Of a stretch of DNA of 64,000 nucleotides, positions 1 to 13,890 are shown piece by piece. The DNA is taken from the NCBI GenBank assembly GCA_004352715.1, contig SCFE01000004.1, positions 1,676,321 to 1,740,320 of the forward strand. Direction: 5' to 3'. Under the pieces are notes generated by a model, which ran no database searches, was not told the DNA's origin, and saw only the letters and a list, made by a program, of their open reading frames with translations. The translations under genes and the position numbers were made by a program. The DNA comes from Hofstenia miamia. Its lineage: Eukaryota > Xenacoelomorpha > Acoela. Within the stretch, counting starts at the first letter, position 1; the number at the start of each line of letters is the position of its first letter.

Positions 1-3000
1 ATTTCAATTACTCTTATAATGACATACATATGCAAATGCTATGGAACTCACTTGATCAAATTATTCTTAATCTCAATTACTTCAAAGTGAACAACCAACT
101 TGCATTGCATTCATTGACGTTGAAATTTATAATCTCTATAAAATTTAGTAATTGCAATTTAAAATTATCACGTCAGAGAAAGAGAGGATTTTGTTGTTAA
201 AACCTTCACCTTTATGTGCAAACTATATAATTTAATAACTTCGTCGCTCTTATTTTTTATTGTTCTTCCAGTGAACTTAGAATTCCTTAAGAAGTTACCC
301 AAATAAATAACTTTTTATTGTTCTTAAAGCTTTATATAGTGGCTAATTTTATCTAGAATATTTCAAATAAATATTTTGTATATCAGAATGAAACCAGTAC
401 CATTGAGCCTCCTGAATCTTAGAAAATCAGGACTTTAAGAATTTAATTACCATAACTGATTTAGTTTAAATGTAAGAAAATATTTAAGTTTTTGTAGGTT
501 CGGGACCGAAACTAGAATGAAGGAGAGAATTTTAGTCACTAGGGCGGAGAGAAAAATTTTTTTGATTTTTTAAGAAGGGGGTTCTAAAATGTTGCCTCTA
601 CTTCTAAATCCACAATTTTTCATGTTTTTATATAGTTGCCATCTAAAGTGTGCTGGCTACTCCCTATTTTTTTGCAGGGGGGTAAATTGGCAAATCCTCC
701 AAATATCCTCGAATTTTTTAGTTACTGCCTCATGTTGTACACCACTTTGCTGTGTTTCAAAAAGTCAAGAAACCCTCATATATATACTTTTACAGGTTTT
801 AATTATTTTCTCTTTCAAGATAAGCATTTAAAGTTTCAATGAAATTTCACGGTTATATTTCATTCAACTGTTTTCATGTAATGGAATTTGAATACTTGAA
901 AAATTTAAAGGTTTATCTTAGCAAAAAATCAGGAAAACCTGGGAAAGTTTATTTTGAAGCGCTACAAAACGGTATACAGCATGAGGCCTTAAATATAGAG
1001 ATGAAGGATGTTTTGAACGATTTTGCCCCTTGCAAGTAAAAATATGAAGGTAGCCAGCGAATTTAAGATGGCGTCTATATAAAAACATTAAATGGTGCGG
1101 CTTTAGGATATATATTTGATGACTAAAAATTGAACCTCATCAACGTTTTTAGTAGCACACATTTATCAAGAATAACGCGAAGAAATTTTGAACAGTTGAA
1201 ATAAAAAGATAGCTTAGGGGAGGGGACTTCTTTACAAATGTTCCCTCTTGGATCCACCACTGGTGAGAGCTACTCGTTGATATCTTGGCACGAGGGTATT
1301 TTAAAGCATTCTGCAGCTTGTAATGTGGCAAGCCGCCCTCACTTTGGATTGTTTTCTCTTTTCCACGACTACTTTTGAGCGTGTTTACTAACATTCGAAA
1401 CCCTCCTGCTTGACATGCAATCAGCTCCAAAGACATTATGCAAAAATTTGAAGCATTTTGCAAGTTCCTTTTCAAGTTTCTCAAGAAATTTCTAATTGAC
1501 TCACTGCTCTATATTACAGTTTAACATAAAATAATGGACATTTTGATTCTAAGATCTCAGCCTTTAGTTACTTTGACTATGCATGAATTTAAATTCAAAG
1601 AATAACATGCAAATCGCGGCATTCAAATTCGTGCAACATAAACACAGAAAGCAATTTATGAAAATTTTGGTTTTGATGAGCTATCAACTCAAGGTCTTAA
1701 CAAAAATAATTCAAATTGATACACTAACCTATAATAGAGTATTTTTCATTATAAATATGTTTGTTAGAGTACACTAAATGCATGCATTTTCTGCAAGACT
1801 CAAGGCAACAACATGGGATTGATATTATATATCTTACCTTATCAATTGTATTCTCATTTCAAATTGAGAGAGATTATACGTGATCATCATAATTAAATCT
1901 ATGTTACAATATGAATTCCAAACCTGACAAGAAGAATTAATCCATTTAGACACTGATTATATATTTTGCATAATTTGTTCTGTCATCAAATTTTTTGTAT
2001 ATTTTGGTCAACATAGCTAAATGAATTTGTATTCTGATCGGTTAAATGAATGATTTTTTCAATGATTGCTGTATTTTCTAACTTGTTGCTGGTGTGCTTC
2101 ATATATCATAAGTCATGAGGCTGGGATACATGAGCTTGCTAACCACAAAAATGGCAAATATTTAAGACAAACACTGTTAATTACACTTCAATTAAGCTTT
2201 TGTACATAGCAACATTCATAAGCTAATTGAAGCATATCCATTTTATGCAATTTATACACTGCAATGTGATATTATTTTAATGCTTTTAAAGATCTATCAA
2301 CAAGACATTGCGTTTTATAATTAACATTAACGTTTGCTTTCTAGGAATTAACACTTCCTTTTGCATTTCTAAAATTCAAAGGCAGTTTGGATGATGGAAT
2401 TAAAGTCAGGTTATTTTACCTGAAAGCATTTCTGGTAACGCCCTTGATATATCTTTTGTTTACTGAATTGCTTAGTGACAGGCTAAATTCATACTCTTGC
2501 TCGCCCTTAAAATGTCGCCCACTAGTCTACGAAAAACTGCATAAATGGACTAAATTTTTCCCATTATCAAATAGTTATGAATAGCCTACACTTCTTACGT
2601 TTGCAGAAATGTACATTCACTGTTCATGCAGTTTTTCCGAAATAATGTTGTATGTCCGTGTCCGGCTTACGCCTGGATTTTGAAAGAAGGCTTCTCTCCA
2701 GTATAAATAGCAGTAAAAGTTTAATGAGAATCCTTCTTTTTGTTTCTTTAAAATATGTTTGATGCACTTTGTCTCCTTTTCTTGAAAATTCTATATGAAA
2801 ATCTGTAAGCATTAAATATATGCTAATCAGTATTTCCATAATTTATGAAAGTATCTGGAAATTACTTTTTTATAAATAAAATACGCAAGCTGTCAAATGA
2901 TAGATCTTTATTATTGTCAACTAGATTTAAAGCATAATATTTGTAAAAATTGTCAAAGTTGCTTTATTTAATTAACGCACAAACTTCGATGACACTAGAA

Positions 3001-3805
3001 AATTCGGTTTTCTAAATGCTTGTTAACACATTTTCATCGAGTAATGCCGTCATTTATTTTAAAAATTCTTCTTCTTTCCCTAAATAATTTCTATGGAAAT
3101 GATGTTTTTGTTACGCTTTGTAATTAACGCCCATGGAGATGTTCTTAAATTATTTATTGCAGCTATTTTGAGTGATATTTCGACCTTAAGCATAATTAAT
3201 GTTTACTATAGTTTTCACTTAAAAATTACTATAAGACTTAGATTTTCTAATATTAGCAGGCTTTTATTCTTACCATGGCTTTTGCATGAGATCCAATTTT
3301 TTATCTATGCTTAATGTTTTTTTGAATGGATGATGAATTTCATCCAAATTTTTGCCAAAAATCAAGTTTATTCATATCTTGAAGTATGTTGGATATTTTA
3401 TTAAAGTAAGTTTAAATTCATGAAATAGGTCCTATGCCTAGTTTGTACATAGTCGGTTATACGATCAATTATTACGAATGCGGAGCCTCCGTACTTGTAT
3501 TGTGTGAAGTTCTCTACGAAATATTCACCAAAAATGAACAATTATAAATTTTTTCTGTATGTTTTCAATTTCTTTAAAAATTTTAACTTCTAATTACAGA
3601 TGTTTATATTACTATTAAATTTCGAGGAAGCAGATAGGGAACTTTGTATCATTGACTGTATGAAGTTAATTTTTCACTGAAAAAAATACTTGTAATTTCA
3701 TTTTCGTCTTAGTTATAATGTAAGAAATGTACATTATTCAACATATATTTCTGATGAAACTAAAACTTGTAAACCCCCTAGCTCTCTTTCAAGTGTTCCA
3801 ATCAG
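1..3805. other. AT-rich noncoding DNA, no gene recognised
   Basis: The short open frames here (such as 589-831, 1149-1484 and 3093-3314) have low-complexity, hydrophobic or stop-limited translations that I do not recognise and that lack convincing splice signals. The stretch 497-1340 is richer in G and C runs than its surroundings and could be an old repeat, but I could not pair its ends. Confidence 0.6.
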
Positions 3806-4100
3806 GCCTGGAAACGGGTCAAACTTCTTGGATCCGACCCGTATGCCTACAAACATAACACCCATAACAAGCTAGCCAGTAGTAGGAAAAAAATGATGCT
3901 TTACTATGTATTGTTTATCATTTCCCATAACAGTTACATGTAAAACATACTTCAAATGTTCAATGTAGCGTTAAGGCTTATACATATAACCAGCTATTAA
4001 TGACAACGTTATTGATTAGCCTGACATGACCCGATTTAAAGGGAAAACCTCCGACCCAACCAAGACCTGACAAAAAGTTGACCCGTTTCCACGCCGGGCT
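3806..4100. mobile_element. hAT-type MITE, about 295 bp
   Basis: The left end reads GCCTGGAAACGGGTCAA and the right end, reverse-complemented, reads GCCCGGCGTGGAAACGGGTC, so the two ends share an imperfect inverted repeat around GGAAACGGGTC. The flanks CCAATCAG (3798-3805) and ACAATCAG (4101-4108) form an 8-bp target-site duplication with one mismatch, which is the size expected for hAT elements. No transposase is encoded; the minus-strand frame that runs through it is fortuitous. Confidence 0.7.
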
Positions 4101-5233
4101 ACAATCAGCCAAGCAGAACTGAGTTATTGATGACAAACACTTGAAGAAGAATTCCAGAAAGACCTTTGATTCTATATCTAAAGAGGACATTATTATCGCA
4201 AAATGGAATAACAACAGTATTGCTATGTTGCATCGAATTCAAAATCATAATCAAATTTTATTTAACTAATATATTAAGAATTTAATGACGCAATTTTAGA
4301 ATATTATTCTTCTTTGAAAAATGCAATAAATTTGTTATCCAGACTGCAACGTTTCCCTTTGTTCCCATTGAAGCAAAATTTATTCAAGATTAAAAATATA
4401 TATATTTTTTAAATATATAATATTAGAGTATGTGTTAACAATCTTCCAACATTAAAAATCTTGAAAACAGTAATATGAATTTAGTGGCAATTAAAAGGTT
4501 AAAATTCCAAAACCGTTTTTTTCCTTGAAAATGGATTTTGTTGCCTCACATCCATCAATGATATGCACCAATATTTGTTATAACCATTGAAATTTAAATT
4601 CCCTAAAATAGTAGTTATTTTTCTAAATGGTTTAAAGGAGAGGGAGGGAAATATGTTGGATCGAGGCATTTTTGTTTTGTTAATTATGTATGGGAGTAGG
4701 AGACGTTGGTTCTAGCCGGATGTCAGATGCTCTCCCTGACAAAATCATAAATGTATTATTTAAAAACTTTAATGACTATAAAAATGAAGTGAATGTGTAA
4801 AAGACGAAAGTTTTTCTTACATTCGATTAAAGAGCGAAACTTCAGTATTTGAAAAATTTATTATAGAATTTTTTCAACTGACAAATGTATAATAAAAAAG
4901 TTCATATGGTTCGGAAACTTAAACTGTTCTATTGAATAAAAAAAATAAATGTTTTGAAATTACAAGCATCGCAATCCCACTCGAAAATCGCAGACAGGCA
5001 AATTTAAAGCATTATTGTGGTTTCGTCTTGGGTACCAAAATACACTTATAGATTGCGACATGATTCAGTATGCAGGTGGTATCTGTTGGATAACCAGACA
5101 GATATGATACGCCTAAAAGTAGCAAAAATACTCTAAACAATAACAACAACCCAAATAAGTATCTTCTTTTAGGAAACTATACAATCCATTGTTTCTCATC
5201 ATGGGAGCATAAACAACAAAATTTATAGGTGAA
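4101..5233. other. AT-rich noncoding DNA
   Basis: No coding frame, transposon end or structured repeat could be supported. There is one short (AT) run near 4397-4420. Confidence 0.55.
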
Positions 5234-5590
5234 AGTTAACCTTTAACTGTCTATCGTCAATTTTAAAATACAAACCGTCTTTCCACATTTACAAAAAAAC
5301 TGTTTCCACATCTATTAGCAATTTTGAAAATCGTGAGGAATGGTCTTTTGGGGAACATGCTATAATGCAATGATGAAAATTTCTATTAAAGCGTATTGTT
5401 GTGTCTGAACTTGTTCAAAAGATTAAAAAAATTTCTTTGAAAATTTAAAATTTTTGAAAAATTTTTAAGCTCTCCCTATTCCTAATGTTCATGTATTTAT
5501 AAAGTTTTGAGCCCATGCAAGCGCTTAAAAAATTTTTATTCGATAATGAAAAAAAAATTTCAAACATCCCCAGGCAGATTAGGGTTAAAG
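5234..5590 (+). mobile_element. Old MITE family M1, copy 1
   Basis: The ends form an imperfect inverted repeat: the left reads GTTAACCTTTAACTG and the right, reverse-complemented, reads CTTTAACCCTAATCTGCC. The interior shares ordered blocks with three other places in the window, including CCACATTTACAAAAAA, a GGGGAACAT block, TTTCTATTAAAGC and CCTAATGTTCATGTATTTAT. There is no coding capacity. A clean target-site duplication was not found, so the superfamily is not assigned. Confidence 0.65.
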
Positions 5591-7685
5591 TTTCTGAAGA
5601 CATTCCATTAGTCGTGCACACTGACTGATTCAATAACTTATCTAGATGTTTTATTCAATACGAAGAATTTTAAGTAATTATATTTGTAAACTTCGTTCTT
5701 GTATAATACATGTTGAGAATTAATACTTTATTAAAAACTAATGTGCTTCAAAATGAAAAACATTTATTGTCCCACTAAAATTGTTCACCGTTACATTAAA
5801 TGTATTAGTAATGTACATTACAAAGTACTTATGTATTTTCTTTGTCTTCAATGCTTCAATCACAATTTCTTGTTATGATGCGCCTTATTCATTACGTTTA
5901 TTGTGTCAATTGTTTCACCATTTCCGAATATACTATAGATGTGATGTTTGGTAATATAAAAAGTTATCATTTAAATCGTCTTGTAGTTTTATCTTAGTAT
6001 TATCCATAGCAGAGATATGTTTGGTATAATAATTATTAAATTGTGGGATAAAAGAAGTCCAAATATCAAAGTTTCTGTCATCATAATCATGAAAATTTTT
6101 CAACATGCATGTGTGAATTACATTTGTCATGTGTAATAGTGCAGAGTCTCGTCTGGAATCAAGTGGTCTTCGACCACGTAAACTTGCTAACATTCTGACT
6201 CGATTCCGCCCTACTCATATAGTTTTGTTAGTATTCTTATCTGAACCGCTTTTCAAAATTTGACATAGCTCGACCAAGCCCTGAAATGAATAGATTAATT
6301 TTCATTAAATGTGTCATTAATTAATAGAAACCTAAGTTTTCAAATAATAATCTATTTCTTATTTTTTAACTGTGAGGCCTCCAAAACTGTTACAAAACTC
6401 ACTTTTAGATGAGAATGCTCTAATAACAAACAATCTCTTACTATTGCCAGTAAGTTTCATGTAAAAATATACTCTATGCATTTTCAATAATTTATTTCAG
6501 ATACCCTGCCTATTTCCCTATGCCACTCTACAATAAGTTGGCACCATTTTGGTTGGTCACAGCTTACAGCTGCATGTCAATTGTCAATATTATTTAAATT
6601 ACGAAAGGCTGTGTTGTCCGCTAAAATAAATATGACCCATAATTTTTACTTAAAGTTAACCAATACGTCCCATTTATTATTTTAGAATTTGTGACCCTAC
6701 TCGACCGAATTATAATTCTAACATATGTGAACTGACCTACTTATTACTCGAAAAAGTGACTCAAAATGATCCGGTTTCGGGTCTATCCGACACGATTGCA
6801 ACTCTGGGTTCAGAATCTCTATGCAACCAGGAGAATTTTCCTAAAACTCCTTGTAGAAAAAATAAGGTGGCATGATATATCATTTGTTATTTACAATCTG
6901 TAAGCCATAACACCTGCATGAAATGTCGCATGCTTTGCTTAATTTTGAAATTCTGCTGTTTTAATGGCGCTGACTAGTGTGTATAGAATTAGCATGCATT
7001 TGGGTCTTGATTTCGGAATCATTGAGAAATTTGTAAACAAAAGATCTAGCCACTTTTAGAAATCACGCTATTTCTAAACTAATATATTTAATCCCAGTGA
7101 AATCTGCGGATGTGCATTCTTCATAATTGTTTATTACCTGCACAATTACTCTATGTCGATTACTAATATGTGGACAAGTTTAATCGACAGCATTTACTTC
7201 AAATTATTACCTTTATGCAGACACTACTAGATATTTTAGTTGTCTCTGTTTTATGCCATTAATGTGTTCTTTACGTTGAAGAATAATCAATCCCAGTATT
7301 TTACAGAATTTTGTGTGACACTCTTGGAACATTTGCCCATCAATTCAAAATGCACAAATTTTTCTCGTTTGTGATCATTGAAATGATGTCTGACCTATTT
7401 GGCAAATAGTATTTTTTCAGAACATTCACGAAAATGTTATTCACTCGTAATCTTTTCAATTTCCTCATGCGGTTCTCATTCTGTAGGTACGATGACATAT
7501 TTATCTGACAGTGTGAATTTTATAATGATACAAATATTCAAATTTGAGAGCAATTGCTGTCCTGTCAACTATACTTTTCAATAACCATACTCAATGGCCT
7601 TCTTTACCCAGCTCCTTTCCTCCCAATGCTGCAATATTTTTATTTGGAGTAACACTTTCATCAGATATAACATTGAGAACGTTTC
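5591..7685. other. AT-rich noncoding DNA
   Basis: No gene is supported. A stretch at about 6650-6810 carries GC-richer blocks (near 6700 and 6775) that look like the end of an old transposon, but no partner end was found. Confidence 0.5.
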
Positions 7686-8890
7686 TTGAGCCGCATCTCA
7701 CCGTTTATATCTTGTACGTTCAATACTAGACATTACTTTGTATCCGAAACATCAAAACAACTGCAGCAAATGCACAGCATTTCAATTGGAAGAAAAACTG
7801 TTGCACGCCAATTGAAAGAGCAATCTATTACATCAGTGAAGGCAACGAAGAAACCAACCTTGTTAAGAATCAATCAAGAAAAAAGAAAGAATTTCTTAAA
7901 GCACTATGTAAGTTACCTAGAATGTTTGGATAGTCAGATCGTGTTCTCTGATGAGTGCAAAATAGAGTTACAACGTTAATATGGTGTTCAATGTGTGCAT
8001 AAAAACAACCAGGAGAAAATCAAAAGAGACATTGTTCTCCAACGATATAAATTATCCACGTCAGTTATAGTTTGGTGGTTGTTGACATCAAAAAGTGTTG
8101 GGGAAATTAATATAATTGATGGAACAGTTAAAGGTAAGAAGCAGACTTGTCAATGAGTCGAGCTTCTAACAAGCCGAGCAGAGCCGACCTTGAGCACAGT
8201 ATTTGATGTACAAAGAGCCCAAAACGAGCCTATTTTAGGCAAAGCAAGTTTATAGCTCTGCTTGCTAATTTGATTATGGACATTTTTCATGTTTTTTGCA
8301 GTATGCCTTTCCTATAATCGTATTTAAGAAATGTTTATTAAATAATAGGAAGAGCTATGTAAAAAATTCTTTCAGCACAATATTTTTAAAAAAATACTGA
8401 GCTTATGCGCGCCTCATTCAAAGATCTTATGTGGCGAGCCGAACTTACACAAAATTTAAACGAGCCGAGCTAGGAAATGTGGGCTCGTTGACAAGTCTGG
8501 TAAGAAGTATAACGAAATCCTGAAGACTGGTTTGCTGAATACATAAAAAATTTCAAATTAATTCTTTACAAATTCCGAGATTACAATGCAACATGTCATC
8601 GTTCTGTTCTTGTAAGAAATTGGATAAAGTCCAATAATATAATTTTTACAGAGAATTGGCCACATCAGTCTCCCGGTTTAAATATAATAGAAAATTGTTG
8701 GTTGTTCCTTAAATTAAAATTTAATGGAAAGCAGCCAAAGAACAAAAATGACTTAATCCAACCAACGATGAAATCAATGAAAAGAAATTGATGAGTCATA
8801 GATCAAGACGATTTATTAATCATAGCCAAAAAGATTACAGCAGTACATAGACAACAAAGGTCTTTGGACAAACTATTAATTTAAGGCTTA
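7686..8890 (+). pseudogene. Tc1-like transposase pseudogene, interrupted by a hAT MITE
   Basis: Translation from about 7760 gives the DNA-binding-to-catalytic transition of Tc1 transposases: a VARQLKEQ segment, KKPTLLRINQEKR, then QIVFSDECK with the first catalytic Asp of the DDE triad. A stop codon at 7977-7979 ends this frame. The reading then continues through VWWLLTSKSVGEINIIDGT up to 8141. After the insertion at 8142-8499 it resumes with DYNATCHRS (the usual DNxxxH site, apparently altered) and WPHQSPGLNIIENCW, which carries the third acidic residue (Glu); the usual SPDLN reads SPGLN. Further stops follow. Spacing between the second and third acidic positions is about 35-36 residues. Terminal repeats of the Tc1 element itself were not identified. 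The product cannot be functional. Confidence 0.8.
8142..8499 (+). mobile_element. hAT-type MITE family H1, copy 1 (358 bp)
   Basis: The terminal inverted repeat is CAGACTTGTCAATGAG on the left and CAGACTTGTCAACGAG on the right. It is bounded by a perfect 8-bp duplication, GTAAGAAG, at 8134-8141 and 8500-8507. The insertion splits the Tc1 transposase coding sequence and is therefore younger than it. The interior is rich in GAGCC and GGCTCG near both ends, and there is no open frame. A second copy lies at 26388-26814 in the opposite orientation. Confidence 0.9.
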
Positions 8891-9050
8891 AACTGTTTTA
8901 CATTAAAAATTGTTGACCCCTGAAAATTTGCAAATCATATAAAAGCGTGATATAAAAATTGTTCAAACAAAACTTTCAATACGATTTGGAAACTTATTTT
9001 ATTGCTATGTAGTGACAATGTTAAACATATATCTAATAATCTACATAAAG

Positions 9051-9099
<49 letters not shown>

Positions 9100-12049
9100 A
9101 TTGAATATTTCTATGCAACTACAAAATTATTTCGAGATGAAAACGTTACGTAATAAATCATCTTTGTCTTCCAAACAAACTTCAAAATATATTAATCAAT
9201 ATTGCTGCAAAAAATGGAAGCGATGAAAACATAAATCAATCAGATCACGTCTGAAATGAATTACATAGGCATGCTTTTCAAAAACGACTAAGCGTTTAAT
9301 GTTAGAAACAATGCACCCTAAAATTAAAGTCTCCTGTTGAGGAACTCAACTAATCAAGCCGTTAGCTCAATTCCAACTTATTGAGTTATTGTGAAATCAC
9401 CTGAGTATTTTATACGTTATAGTGATAGTGATAGAAATTCTTAAATAGATTTTCTTAATATCAAGCTCCTGTTAAACCATATTTTAAAAGTTTCTATCAA
9501 CTTAACAGGATCGTATGAATAGTGTTTGGAATGAATTCCAGTTACAGGCCTTTCTAAAATTTCTACATCACGTGATCATGTGGAATTGATCGAAAGCAAA
9601 AATAGAGTTGATGTTGATTTTCTGTTCAGGTGGCAGAAAGCCTTTGTAGTTTATTCTAACATGATTGTCATTGTACAACAAGTAAGGACTTCGGTTGAAG
9701 ATATGTTTTTGGTAGATAGATCATGAAAATCATTTTAAAAATCCAACTTAAAATGAAAAAATTTAAATTCCAGTTTAGTTATTTTTGAAATTTGATTTAG
9801 TTACAGCTGTCCGCCATCTAAGTTGTGCTAAGACATCCCCTTCGAAACACTGAATAAAGAATTTTGTCTTCTGTCTAACCACAGTAATTAAAGAATTCCG
9901 TCTAATTATTGCTTGATAAAGCAAATAGGCGTCTCCATTTTTTGTGAAACTTTTTTAGCAAAAAGACAACTTATTAATTACGTTCTAACTAGAGGATAGC
10001 TACTTTTTGTAGTTTTTTAAATTTTTACTTTACTTTAAATTTTTAATGCTGCAAACTTCAATTAAAAGTCGCATAAACTTGGATTATTTTCAATTATATT
10101 ATTACACAAATGTGCAAATGTAGATACAGTACAATCTGATAAACATCCGTTTTAATGACAATCATATTTACTTTCTTACTATAACCGCATAAGCTTGAAT
10201 TTAATTTGGTTTTTATACATATGCAATTATATGTTCATCGTATTCTTCTCGTTCGTGTTCTTTTACATGAATATTTTATTATACAAAGTGATTTTTAAAG
10301 CAATTATAAAGAGGTATACTACTGTTATCAGAAAATTGATGACAACATTACCAATAAATTGAAATTATTGGACAATATCAAAAAGAAGATGCCTGTCATC
10401 AAAACCTTGATAGATGAAAGAGATTTAAGCTTGTTCCATTTAAGTGCAAAATTATCAATTGCATCGTGTGTGCATGTAGATGTGCACACCTTTAAATTTT
10501 GGCATACATTTCAATGTAATATGAATTTATGTGAATGCGTATGAAGAACCAAGTCTGCAATATCTCAATATATCTTCCCCATACTATTTGACTTTCTTGA
10601 GATTCTACATGCATTTATTAAGTTTAAAACTCCCCCGCTTTACATTTCCTCATTGCAAAAAATCTTCGTTCGATTTTTTCAAGGCAATGAAGTGCTCCCA
10701 TTTTTGTTACTTATCGTAAGATCTGCGATATAAGAGCAAAAGTTCTACCAAATTTAATCAATTTGCTGTTGTTATTCGAGGATCAAAAACCTTAAAATCA
10801 TTTGTTTGATGTACAATAGGTCTATTCTGTATATCTATGTATATATATATATATATATTTCGGGTAAAACTAACCTTCATGTAGATTTATCATGGAAATT
10901 ACAACACAGTACATAAAATATTACACATAAAATTCATTACATTTTAAGGAATTCAATTTCACTGCCATCTTATGATATTACTTTAATAATAATATAGTAC
11001 TTATGTACATTATATTGTAACGTAAGAAGCGTGAGTTACATTTCAGAAGACGAATTTATGTAATTTACTTATTTTACAATGTTCACACAAGCAGGGCAGT
11101 GTAGTTTCTATTTAATTATTTTTATACTGCTTGATGTGTTGTCAAATATGTTCAGAGTCCGGATTTATATGCTTAAAGATATCCTGAATTATGCGTCATC
11201 AAACAACGCACCGAACTTTCGAAAGTGTTCTTTAAACCATATACAAAAACCACATTGAGGGCAACAGATATTCAATAGGTATACACATTTATACCAATAG
11301 GCACCTAACTATTGCTTCAATAAGTGATCTAAAGTCATGAAAATTTTTAAGCTGCTTGAATGTGTTATGTGTCCCACCAAGACTATATGAACATTTTTCT
11401 ATATAGGAATATTTAAAGCATTAACATCATTTGCATGGAATATACGCTAAAGAAACCTGAGTCCAAATATGCGTAAAAATCTGCTTTATAACTTAAGCAT
11501 ATAAATCATATCCCTGATTAGGGTTGCGATGTTTGAAGCACGCTTTCTCAATGATTAACAAAGCTTGTTGATTAATCTGCTGAAAATCGGGACTTAATTA
11601 TGACTTTATAGTTGTAAAATTAAACCTCTCAGTTATTTCAACCAAAAAATATAATTTTCTTATTAATGTAAATTTCATTAATGGCCATCAGTTTAAGTTG
11701 TTTCTTTTTAATAGCACAGTTTAAGGTTTTCTTGTTGCATTAAGCAATTTTAGCTAAATAACATTTAGCTACCACCATATCGCGCTTGGCATAAGGACAC
11801 GGACAAACCAATGGCTAATTATTAAAGGTACGGGCTACGAGCTGGGCACGGGCACGCTCAGGGGTCCTACCATAGAATATAAGAAACAAAATTTGTGACG
11901 CCTTTAGAAAACGTTCATGTCACTCTAGCTTCGAAATGTAATGTATTAAGGCAATCCTCTTAGCTTTTGACGTAGTCAGAAAAAAATTACGCGACATGCT
12001 TTTTATAATCAACCAAGACTGCAATGTTTTTGTTAGGATCAGGGGCGTT
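8891..12049. other. AT-rich noncoding DNA with (AT)n tracts
   Basis: It contains a (TA)n microsatellite at 9055-9096 and a shorter one at about 10843-10858. The two short open frames at 10359-10719 show no recognisable domain. Near 11780-11880 there is a locally GC-rich patch that I could not assign. Confidence 0.55.
9055..9096. repeat. (TA)n microsatellite
   Basis: Uninterrupted alternating T and A for about 42 bases. Confidence 0.95.
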
Positions 12050-12540
12050 TATCCCATGAATGATTTACTAACTCAGTTGACAAAACGAGTTGATATTCTT
12101 TTAAAGACGAAAATTCATGCGATTTGAAGATTTTATAATTGCTCTTTTGACTAATTGATTACTGAAACGCGCCATTGATTTGACGTACCAATTTGCCTTT
12201 ACATTTTTAGCTGAATTTTCGAACGGCTAATATCCCAGTTTTTAATACAAAATATACCAAATATCTTCATAAATAAAAATAAAATAAATATAAATCTCCT
12301 TGACAAATCATTGCGGTGTTTCCAGGCAAAGATTTGTCAACAGACACATTATAGAATCTTGAAATGGAATGACTTTTCGTTGACAAAATTATCAATTTGT
12401 TTGTCAACAGAGCAATTAAATTGGTGCCTCCATGCTAAATTTGTCAACTCGTTGACAAAACTTATCGATGAGTTTTTCACTCAGTTGACTTTTAATAATT
12501 GTTCTCTTGATTGAACGGGTTGATATTATAAATTTTTTAT
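12050..12540. repeat. Cluster of GTTGACAAA/TTTGTCAAC motifs
   Basis: The word GTTGACAAA, or its reverse complement or a one-base variant, recurs at about 12076, 12300, 12338, 12378, 12402, 12442 and 12452. It includes a near-palindromic pair TTTGTCAACTCGTTGACAAA (about 12440-12459). The phrases ACTCAGTTGAC and GGGTTGATATT/GAGTTGATATT also occur at both sides of the cluster. This looks like a decayed repeat with internal symmetry; the class is unknown. Confidence 0.5.
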
Positions 12541-12607
12541 GATTCATACAGTATCAAATTTCCTTGTCTCCAGGTAGATGGCATGTCTTCTATTTGAGGC
12601 CAGAAAT

Positions 12608-13890
12608 TCCGTATTTTTTGGACTATAAGGCCCATCGGATTATAAGACGCGGTGTTAGTCGACAGATCTACTTTCATATATAAGACATATATAAAACAAT
12701 AACTGTCAATATTTCACAAGAAGTTATAACTTTTCCAATCATGTCTCTTCTACGTATGCATCAAATTGCTCGTTTTTTGTGTCGAAATTTCACAGTTGGG
12801 CGATAGTGGCAGAGTTGCACTGTTTTAAATAAGTGTTTTAAACAAGAGGGGAAAATCATGTTTAAAACACCTTGAAAAAAACATTGTTTTCTATGTTTTT
12901 TGCAATGCTAAAAATGACATAAAATGGTACAGATGCTACATATACATGTAAATGAACGTTGTTTTATTTAACCTTACATATAATAATATTGCAAATAAAA
13001 CTATTCTATACATTTGATGGGTTATTTACAATTAAAAAACAGCTAAATTAACGAAAATATTTGCAAGACTTTGAATAATTCATTTTGATTTATTTGCTGC
13101 CAAAAAACATCATTATAACACTTTGCTTTGCTACTACCAGTTCATTCTATTATATTTATAAAAGAAAGTTTTGAGTGGGAAAATTTTAGCGGCTAAAACA
13201 GTTAGTAGCAGTAAACCAGACAAGTTCATACTGTGTCACGCGCAAAACACGCAGCCCTAGTTGAAAGTCATTATTAGCCTGCTATTGCAAAGGACCCATC
13301 AGTGCCATACAAAGTGTGGAGCATGAACATTAGTTTACTAATGCTTATGGCCAATGAGAAATATAGTTTCTTAGTCAGCCTTAATAATGGCCGCATATGG
13401 TTAGGTGAGAAATGTAGTTATTATATTTAAGTTCGTGTACCTAAAGCATGTTTCTCATTGTAAATTAAATTGAGTTGAGATTATAATTTGCATAAATTAG
13501 AAGTATTGTATATGTACATAATACATTTTAATTTTTAATATTTAATAAAAATACGTTCTAGTCGTATTATAAACAACTAAATTATTTGCATTCTAAATTA
13601 GGGTCAGCTACATAAGTATAAATATAAATTTGTGAATTTTTCATTATTATTAAAATACTGTTTTATTTTAATGTTGCAATCCGTACTGTTTTCTATTTTT
13701 TGATATTTAGGAGAAAACATAAAAAACCTATTTTTTCGAAAAAAAAAACTTTAAAAATAGAACCCCGGGATGTCCATACACTCTTCTTACACCGGAATGT
13801 GAAGCGCATTGGTAAGTTTTTGTAAATACAAGGATTTACTTTCGACTAGTAGGGCATAGTCCGAATAATCCGATAAACATACTTAGAAAT
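12608..13890. mobile_element. Possible decayed DNA transposon with a GGACTATAAGGC-type end
   Basis: The left end carries CCGTATTTTTTGGACTATAA followed by CGGATTATAAGACGC, a paired TATAAG motif that I recall from terminal regions of widespread DNA transposons. A partial inverted counterpart near 13850-13880 reads, when reverse-complemented, CGGATTATTCGGACTATG. The interior has no coding frame. The right boundary and any target duplication are uncertain. Confidence 0.4.

Noticed and set aside
536-1267. Possible hAT-type element between CACTAGGGCGGAGAG and the inverse of CACCAGTGGTGGATCC
   Set aside because: The ends match only loosely and no target duplication was found; a similar GGATCC phrase near 35050 has no partner either.
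1149-1484. 111-codon minus-strand frame
   Set aside because: Overlaps repeat-like DNA, shows no domain or conserved motif, and has no splice or start support.
6191-6810. Possible hAT element suggested by GC-rich blocks and a TTGCAACTCTGGGTT end
   Set aside because: Only one end is visible; no inverted partner or duplication.
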